Below, piece by piece: positions 1-13,391 of a stretch of 64,000 nucleotides of DNA. Both the position numbers and the translations under genes were made by a program. Position 1 is the first letter of the stretch, and each line of letters begins with the position of its first letter. This DNA is from Phlebopus portentosus. Taxonomy: Eukaryota; Basidiomycota; Agaricomycetes; Boletales; Boletinellaceae. The stretch is taken from assembly GCA_037892935.1 (NCBI GenBank), contig JAYXKI010000001.1, forward strand, positions 248,001-312,000. The letters are read 5' to 3'. Below the pieces are notes generated by a model. It saw only the letters and a list, made by a program, of their open reading frames with translations, was not told where the DNA came from and did no database searches.

Positions 1-1472
<1,472 letters not shown>

Positions 1473-1621
1473 GTAGAATATAATAGCGCTCTTCCTCTGG
1501 CGGAGAAGCATAATGTAGATGAACGCTCTTCACCAGCAAAAATAAACATCCTTTTTCTCTATTTTTCATGTATGTATTCGGCTCTCTTTCATTGGGTGTG
1601 AGAAAAAAGGCAGGAGGTGGG

Positions 1622-1628
1622 TCACGTG
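1622..1628. promoter_or_regulatory. TCACGTG E-box upstream of the siroheme gene
   Basis: A TCACGTG heptamer lies about 120 bp upstream of the proposed start of the siroheme-synthesis gene. In yeast this is the Cbf1 core site found in front of sulfur-assimilation (MET) genes, so it suits a siroheme gene. Assigning it to a Cbf1-like factor here is inference. Confidence 0.4.
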
Positions 1629-1744
1629 TACACGACGTACCTCTTTTGGCAAGCGATTGCGCGACACTTTCGTCTTTCCACCACTACACAAATCAAAAAT
1701 GAGCGAACTTGCTTTCCTCGTGACTCCCATTTCTAAGGCGAACA

Positions 1745-3648
1745 ATGGCGGCACAGGGAGCCTTTCCAGAGCCTCACAGAGGCGCCTCGCTCATGTTGAC
1801 GTTCAGACCTAAGCTAACTCTGATCATCGGATCGAACAAACTAGCTGCGACTCGTGCTTTTGCTGCTCTTGAAGCGGATTCGAGAGTTGCCATTCTAGCT
1901 AGAGGAGGTGCTGAAGCTATTTGCGAAGAACTGAAGTGGAGAGCGGGGCGTGGGGAAGTTGAAGTGCATGACTTTGAGGACTTCGTTGTTGGAACGTCTA
2001 GCAAAGCGGATGTGGATTATTCAGACTCGGATATACGAGAAACCACCGCGTTAGAATTCTTCCTCGACTCTCATCCGCCAGGCTCGGTGTCTCTTGTTTT
2101 TATCACCGACACATTACTCACCTCCGACCCATCTATACGGCGCACTCGAGAATCCGCGACGAAGTTGTGCGACGTGTGTCGAAAACGGAACATTCCGGCC
2201 AATGTTACGGACATTCCAGATTATGCGACTTCACCGTTTGTTCGAGTCATCGATTTACAGAGAATGGAGAAGTGCCTACGGCATTGCAAGTGGGAGTGAC
2301 GACGAATGGACAAGGGTGTAGACTCGCAAGTCGAATTAGGCGGGAGATTGTCGCAAAGCTCCCTCCGGAAATTGGTCCTGCGGTACAGAAGATCGGAGAG
2401 CTGAGAAGGCTCGCGAAGAGTGAAAGTTGGAGTGCTAAGCCGGATGCAATACTGGGCGCTGTAGAAGACGCAGAGAACGAGTTGAACGAAGAGATAACAG
2501 TTTCCTCTCCCAACAGGCCTGTCAGCCAGCGGACGCAGGAGAGTTATCGTTCAGAGGAAGAAAACGAAGCACAGCGTTCGAGGAGACGGATGAAATGGGT
2601 TGCACAGATCAGCGAGTACTGGTCCTTCAAGCACTTGGCAAACTTGACGGAGGAGGATATGAGAAATCTACTCGCTGGGGACCCGCTTTCTCCAAAGTCA
2701 TCTAATCCTTCGTCCCCTGGTCCTACCTCCTCACCCACCGAGCATCCCTATCCTTCTCATCACGGTCTTTCTCTTTCCCCGCTACCTCCGCAACCAGGAC
2801 GTGTTCTTCTAGTCGGAAGCGGGCCGGGCCACCCTTCCCTCCTCACACTCGCAGCCTACCAGGCGCTCACATCCCTCGCAGACCTAATCCTCTCAGACAA
2901 GCTCGTTCCATCCGCAATCCTCTCCCTCATCCCCGCTCACATGCCTCTCCACATCGCGCGCAAGTTCCCCGGGAACGCCGAGGGCGCACAACAGGAACTC
3001 ATGGATATGGCGTTAGCCGCTGCGCGGGAAGGCAAAACCGTCGTGCGTTTAAAACAAGGCGACCCGGCGATGTACGGTCGTGTAGGGGAAGAAATCCTAT
3101 TCTTGCGGAAACACGGCGTGGAGTGTCTGGTCGTGCCGGGAATCTCAAGCGCGCTTGCTGCGCCGCTGTTTGCTGGGATACCCGTGACGCAGCGCGGGGC
3201 GGCGGACTCGCTGGCTGTTGCTACGGGCGTGGGGAGGGGAGGCGCGAAGGGGAGGTTACCGGGTTATGAACGTGCGAGGACGCTTGTGTTGATGATGGGG
3301 AATGCGAGGCTCGAGAGCCTCGTTCATACCCTGATTTCTGGGGATAATGGTGCTTTCGCTGCGTACCCACCGAACGTGCCAGCAGCTATAATTGAGCGCG
3401 CTTCGATGCCGGACCAACGGGTCATCACTGCTCCGCTGTCTGATATTGTCCCCGCATTGGAAAGCGTAGGCGAACAACGTCCTCCTGGATTACTCCTCGT
3501 CGGTTGGGCTGTGCTGAGCCTTTGGGGTGAGGGTGATATGGGCATACTTGATGATGTTTCTCAAAAGGACGGAGGGTCAGAGGAGATGGAAACGAAGGAT
3601 AGAGAGAATTGCGAAGTGGTTGGACGGGCGACGGTGGAGAATTTCTGA
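1745..3648 (+). CDS. MET1-like: Siroheme synthase: Met8/CysG-type dehydrogenase domain fused to uroporphyrinogen-III C-methyltransferase; one frame break
   Basis: The product would make siroheme, the cofactor of sulfite reductase. The N-terminal part (from 1745, or an internal ATG at 1793) has a Rossmann-like start LTLIIGSNKLAATRAFAALE, as in precorrin-2 dehydrogenase/ferrochelatase, and a later LQVGVTTNGQGCRLASRIRR block that matches the STNG region of Met8/CysG. The C-terminal part is a SUMT methyltransferase with VGSGPGHPSLLTLAA, RLKQGDPAMYGR, VVPGISSALAAP and GIPVTQRG. A low-complexity Ser/Pro linker joins them. The two halves are in different frames: frame 1 reads through NVTDIPD and the family continuation LCDFT is in the other frame, so one base is lacking at 2219-2224. 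No intron explains it. The domain order is that of bacterial CysG. Confidence 0.85.
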
Positions 3649-3839
3649 AGGACTTGACGCATTGTGGGATACGTTCAAAGTACCAGTCAAGAGGGACGAA
3701 GAAAAGCAATAACAATCCACGGAACATGGATACGGAACATGGACATCCAAGCATCTATTCATACATACACTTGCGAAATCACATATAATCACATTGCATT
3801 TTTGACCTATAGACAACTCCCAGGCCTCTTCCTTCTCCC

Positions 3840-5792
3840 TTAATACAAAGCCTTAAACGTCTCATCCAACGGCGGACGCGCATGCGCCGTCTCCGTCTTC
3901 GGCTTATTCTCCAAAATCTTTCGATCTTATCGAGAACCTCCGGGGTTAGTTTCGGGAGGACCTCGAGCGCTTTGAGGTTGTCGATGACCTGTTCGGGGCG
4001 CGAGGCGCCGAGGATGACGGTGCTCGTGTTCGGCTGCTTCGCTACCCAGGCGAGGGCGAGGTGGTTCAGTTTGCAGCCGAGTTCTGTTGGGTGGGTTACG
4101 TCAAAGGCATCACGCGTCGGAAAAGGCGTTCAACAAAAAGAAGGGGGCGAGTGGTATTGAATAGTATACGCACCCTTCTCCGCCAGGTCCGTCAACTGAT
4201 CGATCTTCTCAAACTGGCGTCTCCCGCTCTCCGTGCGGAATCCCTCAATCGTGCCCTTGAAGAAGTCCTTGTTCTTATCGAAACGCGAGCCAGGCGGGAT
4301 GTTTCCGCCTCGGTACTAAAATTTCATCGACAAAGTATAGTATTGAAAATTCAACCTGGCATTTTGAGCCTTAGAGAAGGAACTCACCTTCCCAGTAAGA
4401 AGACCGCTCGCAAGTGCAGACCAAACGGTCGTTCCGATGCCATATTTAGCGTAAATCGGACTGCACGACGAAACGGACGTCATCACGATCAGTAAGAATT
4501 GAACTATATTGCAAGAAAGCAGATAATCCCTACGCGAATTCTCCCTCGGGCCGTTCACGGTGGAACATGCTGGACACAAGTACCACATCAGTCAATACAC
4601 TACACCTTCTGGAGAGTATGAACGCACTGGTGCTCGCATTGCTCCGCAATCGGAGGGATGAGGTTCAGTTTGTCCGCAACGTCTGATCAGATTGGGAATA
4701 GTGAGCCTCTTTTCTTCTGTGCTGCGTGTGCGATCTGAAAGAACTTACGATACGCCTCCTCGATTTCCCGTGCAGACCATTCTGAAGTCGCCCAGTAGAA
4801 GGCCTGAAAATAGGAAGAACATCAGTGAGCATATCATGTATCATGCGCCCAAGAACCAAGAATTCGAGAGCAGGAATAAAATCAATCTTCCGATTCGGAC
4901 TCCGGGGAGACCGGGCGAGAAGAAAAAGAATACAGAACTCTCAGGCATCAAATACACTTACCCAGCCTTTCTCAATCACGAAGTTGAACGCTCGGACCAC
5001 TTCTTCCATAGGAACTAAATATACCAAGAAGCTAATCAGACAACGTTTTCTTCGGATGTATGATTGCCGGTAGCTAGATACGTACCCGTCGGATCGGAGC
5101 GATGCGCGAAGATAACATCGACATAGTCCAATTGCAGACGCTCAAGAGAAGCTTTGGTGCCTTCGATGATGCTATTCGCATTATGCGAAAGTTCAAGTCA
5201 TAAGTGAATTACACAGGGGATTAGTCAGGATGAAAGATGAATACGCACTGTTTCCGAGAGAGACCTCCGTAGTTCGGGTCCTTCCCCTTCCACCAGAAGT
5301 ATAACTTGGTGGAGATGACGAGGTCTGTACGCTTAAGCCCGAGTTCTTTTATCACACGTCCCCTGCGCGGCATCAAAGAAACGAGCAAATTCATCTCAGC
5401 TCAGAAGCTTCTTTCACGTTGGGTAGAGTTTTGATGAAGATGAGACAGGACGTACATCTCCCTCTCGCATTCCCCGCTCTCGTAACCCTCAGCGGTGTCG
5501 AAAAAGTTGATACCGTTCTCATATGCCGTTTTGATGATTTCCTACAGGGCAGTGTCGATCGGTGATCCTCCTACCTACGAAAGCTAGATAGGTTGATAGG
5601 TACCTTGACGGGATCACCCTTTACCGTTGCGCCGAATGTAAGCCCTGAACACATCGCAAAACGTCAGTTACTAGAAGATCTCAACGAGACGAGTACAAAA
5701 AGGCGCATACATCCACCAAGGGAGAACACGGGCACACGAAGACCGCTGCGCCCGAGGCGGCGGAAGGGCATTCCCTTTGGATCGTACTCCAT
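3840..5792 (-). CDS. Aldo-keto reductase, voltage-gated K+ channel beta-subunit type (copy 1, intact)
   Basis: This is an NADPH-dependent oxidoreductase of the AKR superfamily in the Kv-beta-like branch; its substrate cannot be told from sequence. The start is ATG at 5792 ([14 protein letters not shown]), and the stop at 3840 follows ETFKALY. The AKR tetrad is visible: Asp and Tyr in FDTAEGY, Lys in ISTKLYFW, and His in VIFAHR. Kv-beta blocks follow: [56 protein letters not shown], and the cofactor-binding segment [19 protein letters not shown]. The gene is broken by about ten short introns. I see no frame break. Two further full-length relatives and one remnant occur in this window. Confidence 0.9.
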
Positions 5793-6146
5793 AGTGTTAG
5801 TTAGCACCTCAAGTTATTTCCGTGCGTGATAGGCTCAGTGAAGTGGAGGAAGCTTGAAGGGAAAAGAGGGACGAGGTGGGCATTTATACCTTCCAGAACT
5901 CGGTTATATAAATTTCGTTCACATGCGCTTGCTGGCTTGCTTACTGTACAATTATTAAATACCCCGAGGAATAGGAGATGGTTGCGATTTTCCAGAATTC
6001 TCCTTTGCCTTATCGGGGTACCGATCTTGATCGACGCTTTCCCTGATCGACGTCTATTCATTTCCGTCCCTGCCCTGACCGGTTTGAACACATCTTTGAC
6101 TCAATTGTCCACCTCAAGAAAATTACATAGAAAGCAAAGCACGAGA

Positions 6147-7382
6147 ATGTCACAGTTCGTAAAGGCAGCGTGCCGTGCTATGGAGCGTATCGCACCTTTG
6201 AGACTCGCAGAGTCGTGGGACAACGTTCGTTGAGTTTATTTACACTCGTTAAAGAAAGCGAGCTGATTCCGGCTCGAACTCAGGTTGGTCTGTTATTAGG
6301 TCTGTAGACAACTAAGACTTCCAGAGAAAACCTGATAATAAACATGAAGCTTGGTTTGAAGAGTCCCCATCTGTGTCGAATAGCAAAAGGATTTTATTGA
6401 CAATAGAGTGCGTGCTGTCATCCTCGAGCCTGCCTTTTCTCCATCATCTTACGCAATCGCAATATGGTACAGTCTGACACCAACTGTTGCACGCGAAGCC
6501 ATCGACTCGCAATCAAGCCTCGTCATCGCGTATCACCCAACAGTTTTCCGTCCACTCGCCTCACTCACACTCTCAAATCCCTTACAACGCTCCCTTCTCC
6601 AACTGGCTCAAGCTGGAATCAGTGTCTATTCTCCTCATACAGCCCTTGATTCGGTATACGGAGGTATCAATGACTGGCTAGCCGAGGCGTTTGTTGAGCC
6701 CAATCGTGATATGTCGTGGCTCGACATGAACGTGACGTGTCTCAAGGACAATAATGACAGTAGGGGCGCATCGGGTCGTCTACTAACTCTTCCATCACCC
6801 GGTTTGTCAATTGTTGAAGTTGTGGAAAGAGTAAAGCGCCATTTGAAGATAACCCAAGGTATGTAGCACCGCCTTCTTCGGTTCTATTGACGCACACGAC
6901 TTGCACATTTTGACATTTCTTGGTCTGCTTGTAGTTCAGGTGACCAGACCTTACGAGAACCCCGACCGGCGAATCAGTACCATAGCTATCTGTGCTGGCT
7001 CAGGAGGCTCCATGTTTGAAGGCGTCGACGCTGATTTGTACTTCACCGGAGAAATGCAGCATGTAGGGTCATTCGTCTATGAGTGACTGACTACCAATCT
7101 GATCACACAAAACCCTCCCGATACATAGCATGAAGTACTCGCTGCGCGAGCGAAGAACCGCTTCGTCCTGCTCTGTAAGTGTACTCTTCACTCTGCATGT
7201 AGCTCCAAATTATTCGTTTACGCGGTTCTTTTTGTGCTCCAGGCGGGCATACGAATACAGAACGCGGGTATCTCAAAGTCCTAAGGCAAAATCTTCTCGC
7301 AGGACAGAAGACAGAACCGGATCTTGCGGGCATGGAAGTTGAGATTAGCAAAATGGACGAACACCCTCTTGTACCAATGTAG
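6147..7382 (+). CDS. NIF3: NIF3-like protein (NGG1-interacting factor 3 / dinuclear metal-binding family), intact copy
   Basis: This is a conserved family that binds a pair of metal ions; its cellular role is still poorly defined. Seven exons read as 6147-6224, 6284-6299, 6362-6407, 6473-6858, 6935-7062, 7129-7174 and 7243-7382, giving 279 residues. Every splice junction restores the family sequence: LRLAESWDNVGLLLE, KRILLTIDLTPTVAREAI, VIAYHPTVF, SVYSPHTALDSVYGG, QVTRPYENPDRRIS, FEGVDADLYFTGEMQHHE, and LLCGHTNTERGYLKVLR. The metal ligands known for the family (His in YHP, Asp in TALD, His and Glu in GHTNTERG) are all present. The second exon is only 16 nt. A tandem copy follows 440 bp downstream. 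Confidence 0.9.
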
Positions 7383-7823
7383 CTTCCTCCCCCAAAAGCG
7401 AGAACATCAAGTTTACAATGGATCGTGTTTGGATTTTTTAAGCCATCTCGGTACTTGCAATCACCATGAGGCCGCAAGGCTCATCTGGTTAGACAGAAAA
7501 TGGAAAAACAGGCTTCCTAGCTTTTGAACAAGAGTAAACTTCACGATTCGTCGAGGCTGCCTGTCGTGTTCTGAGAACTATTTTCATGGACAGTGTGCTA
7601 CCTCGCGGAGATCATATTGCCACATAATCTCCGCTATGGAAATACCATAACCGGACCCCTTCATTGGGCCACACCTTGCTGCTACAATGTGTCGTTTAAC
7701 TCAAGCTTCAAGGGGACTGACCACCACTTAAAAACCGTCCTACCTATCGCAGTTGCTGACCCAGTCTCAACGAGTCTTAGCTCCCTGCCACCGTCGCATA
7801 TTGATACTCGCTCATACCAAGAA

Positions 7824-9148
7824 ATGTCGCACTTCGTAGAAGATGCCTGCAGCGTAATGGAGCTCATTGCTCCCCTAGAACTAGCAGTTTCTGGTGATAA
7901 TGTACGTAGCTTCGTTTTGGACCCTCGGACTGGGCTGGAAAAAACCGATAATCGATTCAATAGGTCGGACTTATGCTAGGTTTGTTCATATCCTGCAATG
8001 TGTTACTTTAAAACCTTTACTGACGTGATTTGGCACGGATGGAAAGAAGCTCACCCCATAGAACGTCCCCAGAATAAAATCTTACTGACAATCGAGTACG
8101 TTGACATACTTCTTTCTCGTGCTCCTACTCACTCTATAATATTTTCCTTATCAAAATATTGACAACAGCCTCACGCCAGTCGCCGTTCGTGAAGCTATCT
8201 TGTCGCAAGCAAGCTTGATTATCACCTATCGGCCACCAATCACACGCCCACTCTCCTCATTTACACTTGCCGACCCAAGGCAGCGATCCCTCCTTCGTTT
8301 AGCTCAAGCTGGAATCAGCGTCTATTCCCCTCACACCGCACTGGTCGTGACCGAGGGAGGAATCAACGATTGGATAGCAGAAGCCCTGATTGGGAGCCAA
8401 ATGCAACCCAATGGAGCAGCCGACCAGCTTACTGGGAAAGTACCCCAAGACCTTGCTCTGCGAAAAAAGGTCTTAGATCACGCAAGGAAGAAGACAGCGA
8501 TAGCGGCAACGAAGATGAAGGAAGAATTCTTACCCTTCCGTCGCCCGGTCTCAAGATTATTGAAATTATCGAGAAGGTTAAGCGCCATCTGGGCGTCAAT
8601 CTTGGTAAGCAGACCTCAATTCTGCAACGAATATACTTGATATATCCTATCGTTGCCGTGTGCGCAGTACATGCGGCCAGACCTTACGAGAAAGATGGAC
8701 GATACATACGCAAAGTAGCCATCTCCGCCGGTCCAGCTGGACCTGCATTTGAAGGCGTGGACGCTCACTTGTACATCACTAGTGAGATGCCGCATGTAAG
8801 TCGCGTCGTAATCTATCCCGAAGCAGACCTTCTAAATACATTTCTAGGATGACATCCTTACGATGAAAGCAAGAGGTCGATTTGTCCTGCTATGTATGTT
8901 CCCTCTTCATCCGGGTTGCTTTCTTGCTTCACTCTTAACATGACACATTTCATTTACTATTCTGTTTACCAACAGTTGGACTTTCGAAAGCCGAGGAAAG
9001 TTATCTCAAGGTGCTTAGAAGAAGATCCTCAGTACCTGGGACCAGACGCCCAACCTGGCGCACTTGGATTCCGTTCAAGTTTGTTCAACGAGTAAGATTG
9101 TGGTGTCGTACTAGTGCCGTCTTGCACCGCAAGAGATTTTCAACATGA
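7824..9148 (+). pseudogene. Degenerate tandem NIF3-like paralogue
   Basis: This copy keeps the exon plan of its upstream neighbour: 7824-7901, 7964-7979 (again 16 nt), 8050-8095, 8169-8604, 8668-8795, 8848-8893, then a last exon from 8976. Conserved text includes NKILLTID, SVYSPHTAL, LTLPSPGLKIIEIIEKVKRH and KGRFVLL-like sequence. The functional residues are gone: SWDN is SGDN, YHP is YRP, TALD is TALV, and GHTNTERG is GLSKAEES. Exon 4 changes frame in its middle; a 47-bp GT-AG intron at 8440-8486 would restore it and give an exon length within one codon of the intact copy, but a frameshift is also possible. After YLKVLRRR the frame is lost again, by one base relative to the intact gene, so the spliced frame runs to a stop at 9148. 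It could be a diverged protein, but decay is likelier. Confidence 0.65.
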
Positions 9149-9367
9149 GACTCGGTTCCTATTTCTTGATACTGGGCGTCGACTTGCTTTGGGCATCGCC
9201 ATTTGTTTGTAATTTTGACTAGCGAAAAACGCTAATAAATAGAACAGAAGAAAATCTACTACCTTGCATTGACAGAAACGAATTTTCTTTGAAAGGAAGA
9301 AACATTCTAATAAAGACAGGAATAAATCCAGCGGACAGTAGGAAAGGAAGAAAAGGCAACGTCGAGT

Positions 9368-12300
9368 CTACAACGGTATAGGTGCCTTGTTCTCTTTTTG
9401 TGCTGAAGTCAGACGAGCACGCACAACAAGAAATCAGTATCAGAAAGTACATTATCCAAAGAACACTTACCCAATGTGATTCGATCGCCCAGCGACAATG
9501 CAATACCTTGCGTCTTGCTCCTGATACGTACATGTCCGGTAATCGCCCCACTCTCGGTCTTCTCGATGCTCAAATTTGCCAAGGCATCCTCCCCAAACAA
9601 GCTACGAGCGTAGAGGTTGGCGGACAGGAAAGCGCAATCGCCTGTCATGGCGCCCTCGGGCGTTAGACATGCCATGTTTGTTGAGTTCATTATATGTCGT
9701 AGGTATGCTTGGAGGTCACTACAATCGTACAGAAAAGTATTAGAACGTTCAGCCTTGTCGTATCTGACGAGAGAGAACATACGTGATCGATGTTGCGACA
9801 TTCACACGGTTCTCCCACTCAAACTCGGTCCACATGCTGCGGAACTGCGCCTCATTACAGTATGCAGGCTTAATGTAGTCCATAATATCGATATGGATGT
9901 CGTTCAGCACGACGCATGACTCCGCAAGTCCTGCTCCCTCCCAGAGGATGTTTCCGAAGATCACACCCGTTTCCGTTGATGATACCTATAGAAGAGATTC
10001 GAGTTGAGTGGTTGAGTAATGCGTAAGAGAAATTGATATGCGAAAGACAACGTACCTTGATCGTCGCTTTGATGCTAAGGAAACTGTGGGGTGCAAGGGT
10101 ATGTACCGTCGGTCGTTCAACGAGCTTGAGGTCACCTAGCGTCGCAAAGTCCAGAACAAGGTTCTGTAACGTATCCGAGGTCTGATTGACCAGTAATACA
10201 TCTGAAAATCATTAAGTTCAGTTCCGGAAAGAAAGTCTTCGAAAAGAAAGTCTCAAAAGAGTTGCCCATACCTAATAGAATGTCGAAACCGGTGACTTTG
10301 ACGTAAGCCTCCGCGTAAACAGCGTCCGAGAAACCAGTCAATTGTGAGATCCTGCTGAGACTCGAGATGAAGTCTTCTTGAACTTCCGTCGCCCCAGTGG
10401 CACGGCCAACGTCCTCGTCATACTGGGACCAATCTTCAGCTATCGGGATTAGCAAAGTTTGGCGAGACTCACATCAAGGACCTCTTCCGCTGTTTTCTTT
10501 GAGAACTGTCTGAAGGTTAGTAGGTCGTCCACTTGGACGACGTTCTCCTTGCTCTCCTTGGCTCTCTTCTCTCTTTCTTTCGTCTACACCATCATTTTGT
10601 CTGTTTTCAGTATTGACACTTCACAGTACAGTCGGAACATGGACGAACTTCTTGAGCATGGATCATACGACTGTACGCCGCCTTTGTATCTTTAAGGAAC
10701 ACTTCCTCAGCAGCGTCCCTGATCTTCAATTCGCTGAGAGTCTGCAGGCAGTTCATGATCCGTTCTTGCGAGTCCTCGTCAATCGGAATAGTCACGAATT
10801 TGGACTGGCCGACGCGGATGATGGAGGCCATTATAAGCATAGCCTAGAGAAAAGGACAATAAGTACGCAAAACGAGAACACTAGCACGGTAGATAGACCT
10901 CAGCGCGAAGTGCGTTTGCTGCCTGTACATCAGATGAGACCTCAGAGAAACGGAGCACAAGCTTCGCGAGCGTTGACGCAAGAACAGAACCTGTATAGAA
11001 GTCCCCCTGAAGAATTAGGGCTTGGGGAGAAAGACGTCAGAACTATATCAAACACGGAAGAAATTCGAACATACTTCGCAATGGAGGCTTCGCAGCAGCC
11101 TTGATCGCTTCCAGTCTCGCTGCCGACGTGCTCGTATAAGCCGACTCAGTCGCGTATGTTCCATCTGCAAGGACTCTCGGCTTGCTGGTAGTCTTCACCT
11201 CTACCGGCTTATCCTTCTCTTCTTCCTCATCTCCACCTGCTTCATCTAGCAAACGCTGCTCGGCAGCAAGAATTGGTATCTCGCCAAGGACCGAACGCAG
11301 GGCGTGGAATGCCGCCTGGATTGCTGTTGCGTCGGGGCTGTACTCCCCGACAATCCATAAGGCGCCGCGGAAGACTTTCCCGGATTTGATGTCTGGGAAG
11401 GTCTGGACAAGTTTCTCCGTGATTGTCGGTCGGAGGTCAGGGAACTTCTCGACCACCTCGCTATCACATCGCTCAGCATTACGGTCTTGGATTGGGACGA
11501 TATCACATACCGGACGAAAGCAATGACGTCCACGGCCGCAGGATTGTTCGACTCGCCCAAGAATTCCATGAGCGCGTGCACAACGCTAGCAGCGACCTCA
11601 GAGAATTTGACAGCACAGACGTGAATAGATTGGATAAGGAGCTGACGATATTCTGCAATCTTCGCGGGTATTAGTTCACGCGGAGGTTAAGAAGTCTGAG
11701 CTAGCTACCTTCTCATAGTCCTCGGTCATTGTCCGCTGAAGCTGCTTCTTGAGGAAAAGAACGACTTCCTCGACGTTTCTACTCGTGACCATAGCCAAGC
11801 TGATGCTGATCGCTTTTCGTCGCACTTCGAGGTCGGGGCTGTACGTCGCATTCAGTGACACCGAGCAGACACGGAGACGGAAGATATACCTTGACAAGAC
11901 TCGAAGAATATCCATAACTAATGAATCAAGAACATGTTCGTGTTTCTGCCTTAGAGTTTCGAGTCGGTCGAGAACGATGAGCTTCACGTTGTTATCTGAC
12001 TCCTTAACAGCCAGCTCAATGAAACACGACGCAGTAGCTACATCAAATTGATTCAGCAAATAGCGCATAGCAGTATAACAGTAAATACCTTTCACAGCTG
12101 CAGGGTTCTGGGTCAAACTCGTAAGAGTTGTAGCGGCTTCATATTTTACTGAATGGGAAGAAGCCGTCAAGAGTTCAAAAATCAAACGTATATATCTTGG
12201 ACGGTGGGTTGAGTCGTTCTTGCAATCTAGCCTGATAACCTCAATAATGGCCAATTGGAGCTGCTCATCGAATCCGGAAATCTGATCATAAACGCTCAGA

Positions 12301-13116
12301 ACGTACTCAACAGCACGAGGCATAGCGCAATTCGCGAGGAAAACGAAAGCGTTGCGTTTGCAGGACGAGTCCGACTCTGCCGCAAGGAAAGTTTGGATGA
12401 GCTCTGGAGCATCCGGGATGAGGTGTTCGTAGGCACGATAGATAGCATAAACAGCGAAGACGGCATTCTTTCGGACATACGAGTGCCGGTGCTCGAGACA
12501 GGATCGGCAAGAAGGGATGAGGGCTCCAGCAATTCTGAATCCTTGGCGATCTTTTGGAGGAATCGAAGGGTTGCTCCACGGATGTATTCGTTTGGATGTT
12601 GCTATGCATACAACAGTCAGTGCTACTTCTCACTGACAGTGAACCAAAGGCTGATCACCACTTACAAGGTCATTTCGGATGGCATTGCTGGAAGTAATGA
12701 AGCGTTTCAATCACAAGTTTCTATAAATCAACCTCTCAACGTACCACACAAGGATCATCTCCTGCTTGAGCTTTCCATTCTCATCATACTTCGGACAAAC
12801 CTCCCAGTAAAAATGTAACAATTTCTTGAGTTGCTTATTCCTCGAAGGCATCACGTATTGTATAATGGACATTAACAATTGGGGCTATATGTTCAAAGAG
12901 ACAGGCTCAGTTTTGTCCTCTTTCTGAACCGTGAGTAATGAAGATGAGACTGACTTGCGAATTGCCGTTAACTGTAGACACAATGATCTTGCGTAGCGTA
13001 TCAATTTTGACTTCGTCTGAGCCCTTTTGAAGCGCAGAACGCAGTTCTTGCGTCGTCTGTGTCTCTGAGCTATCCTCAAAGACAACCGTATAGCATATTG
13101 AGTCGGGCGAGGCCAT
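9368..13116 (-). CDS. SEC26 (COPB1): Coatomer subunit beta (beta-COP, COPI coat)
   Basis: Beta-COP is part of the COPI coat that carries Golgi-to-ER and intra-Golgi vesicle traffic. The start is ATG at 13116 ([17 protein letters not shown]). N-terminal adaptin-like HEAT repeats include [69 protein letters not shown] and [20 protein letters not shown]. The middle region has [20 protein letters not shown]. The C-terminal appendage has [32 protein letters not shown], and [20 protein letters not shown] followed by [14 protein letters not shown] last intron of about 76 bp joins this to [11 protein letters not shown] and the stop at 9368. The gene has many introns and is read through without a lesion. 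It converges on the NIF3 pair. Confidence 0.93.
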
Positions 13117-13391
13117 GTTGCGAGTATGCAAACGAATGAAGTGAGAGTTTAGAGCAAGAAATTGCCGGCGCGTACCACGGACGCGCTGCCACGACGTGCG
13201 TCGGACTTTGCCGGCTCGGTTGGGAGATGATCGACACATATAATATATTACTGTAAAGTGCTATCTAACTGCCAGTATATTAAACAAGGAGAAATTTTTC
13301 AGAAAGGATGGGCTGAGGCGGAGATTATTCATCTACCGTGCTACAACATAATGAAAGATGGCGAAAATGCGGGCGAGAGACCGAATGATGT

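Noticed and set aside
2217..2260. An intron to explain the frame change in the siroheme gene
   Set aside because: The only GT...AG span nearby is about 21 bp and would remove the conserved CDFT-like segment that is present in the second frame.
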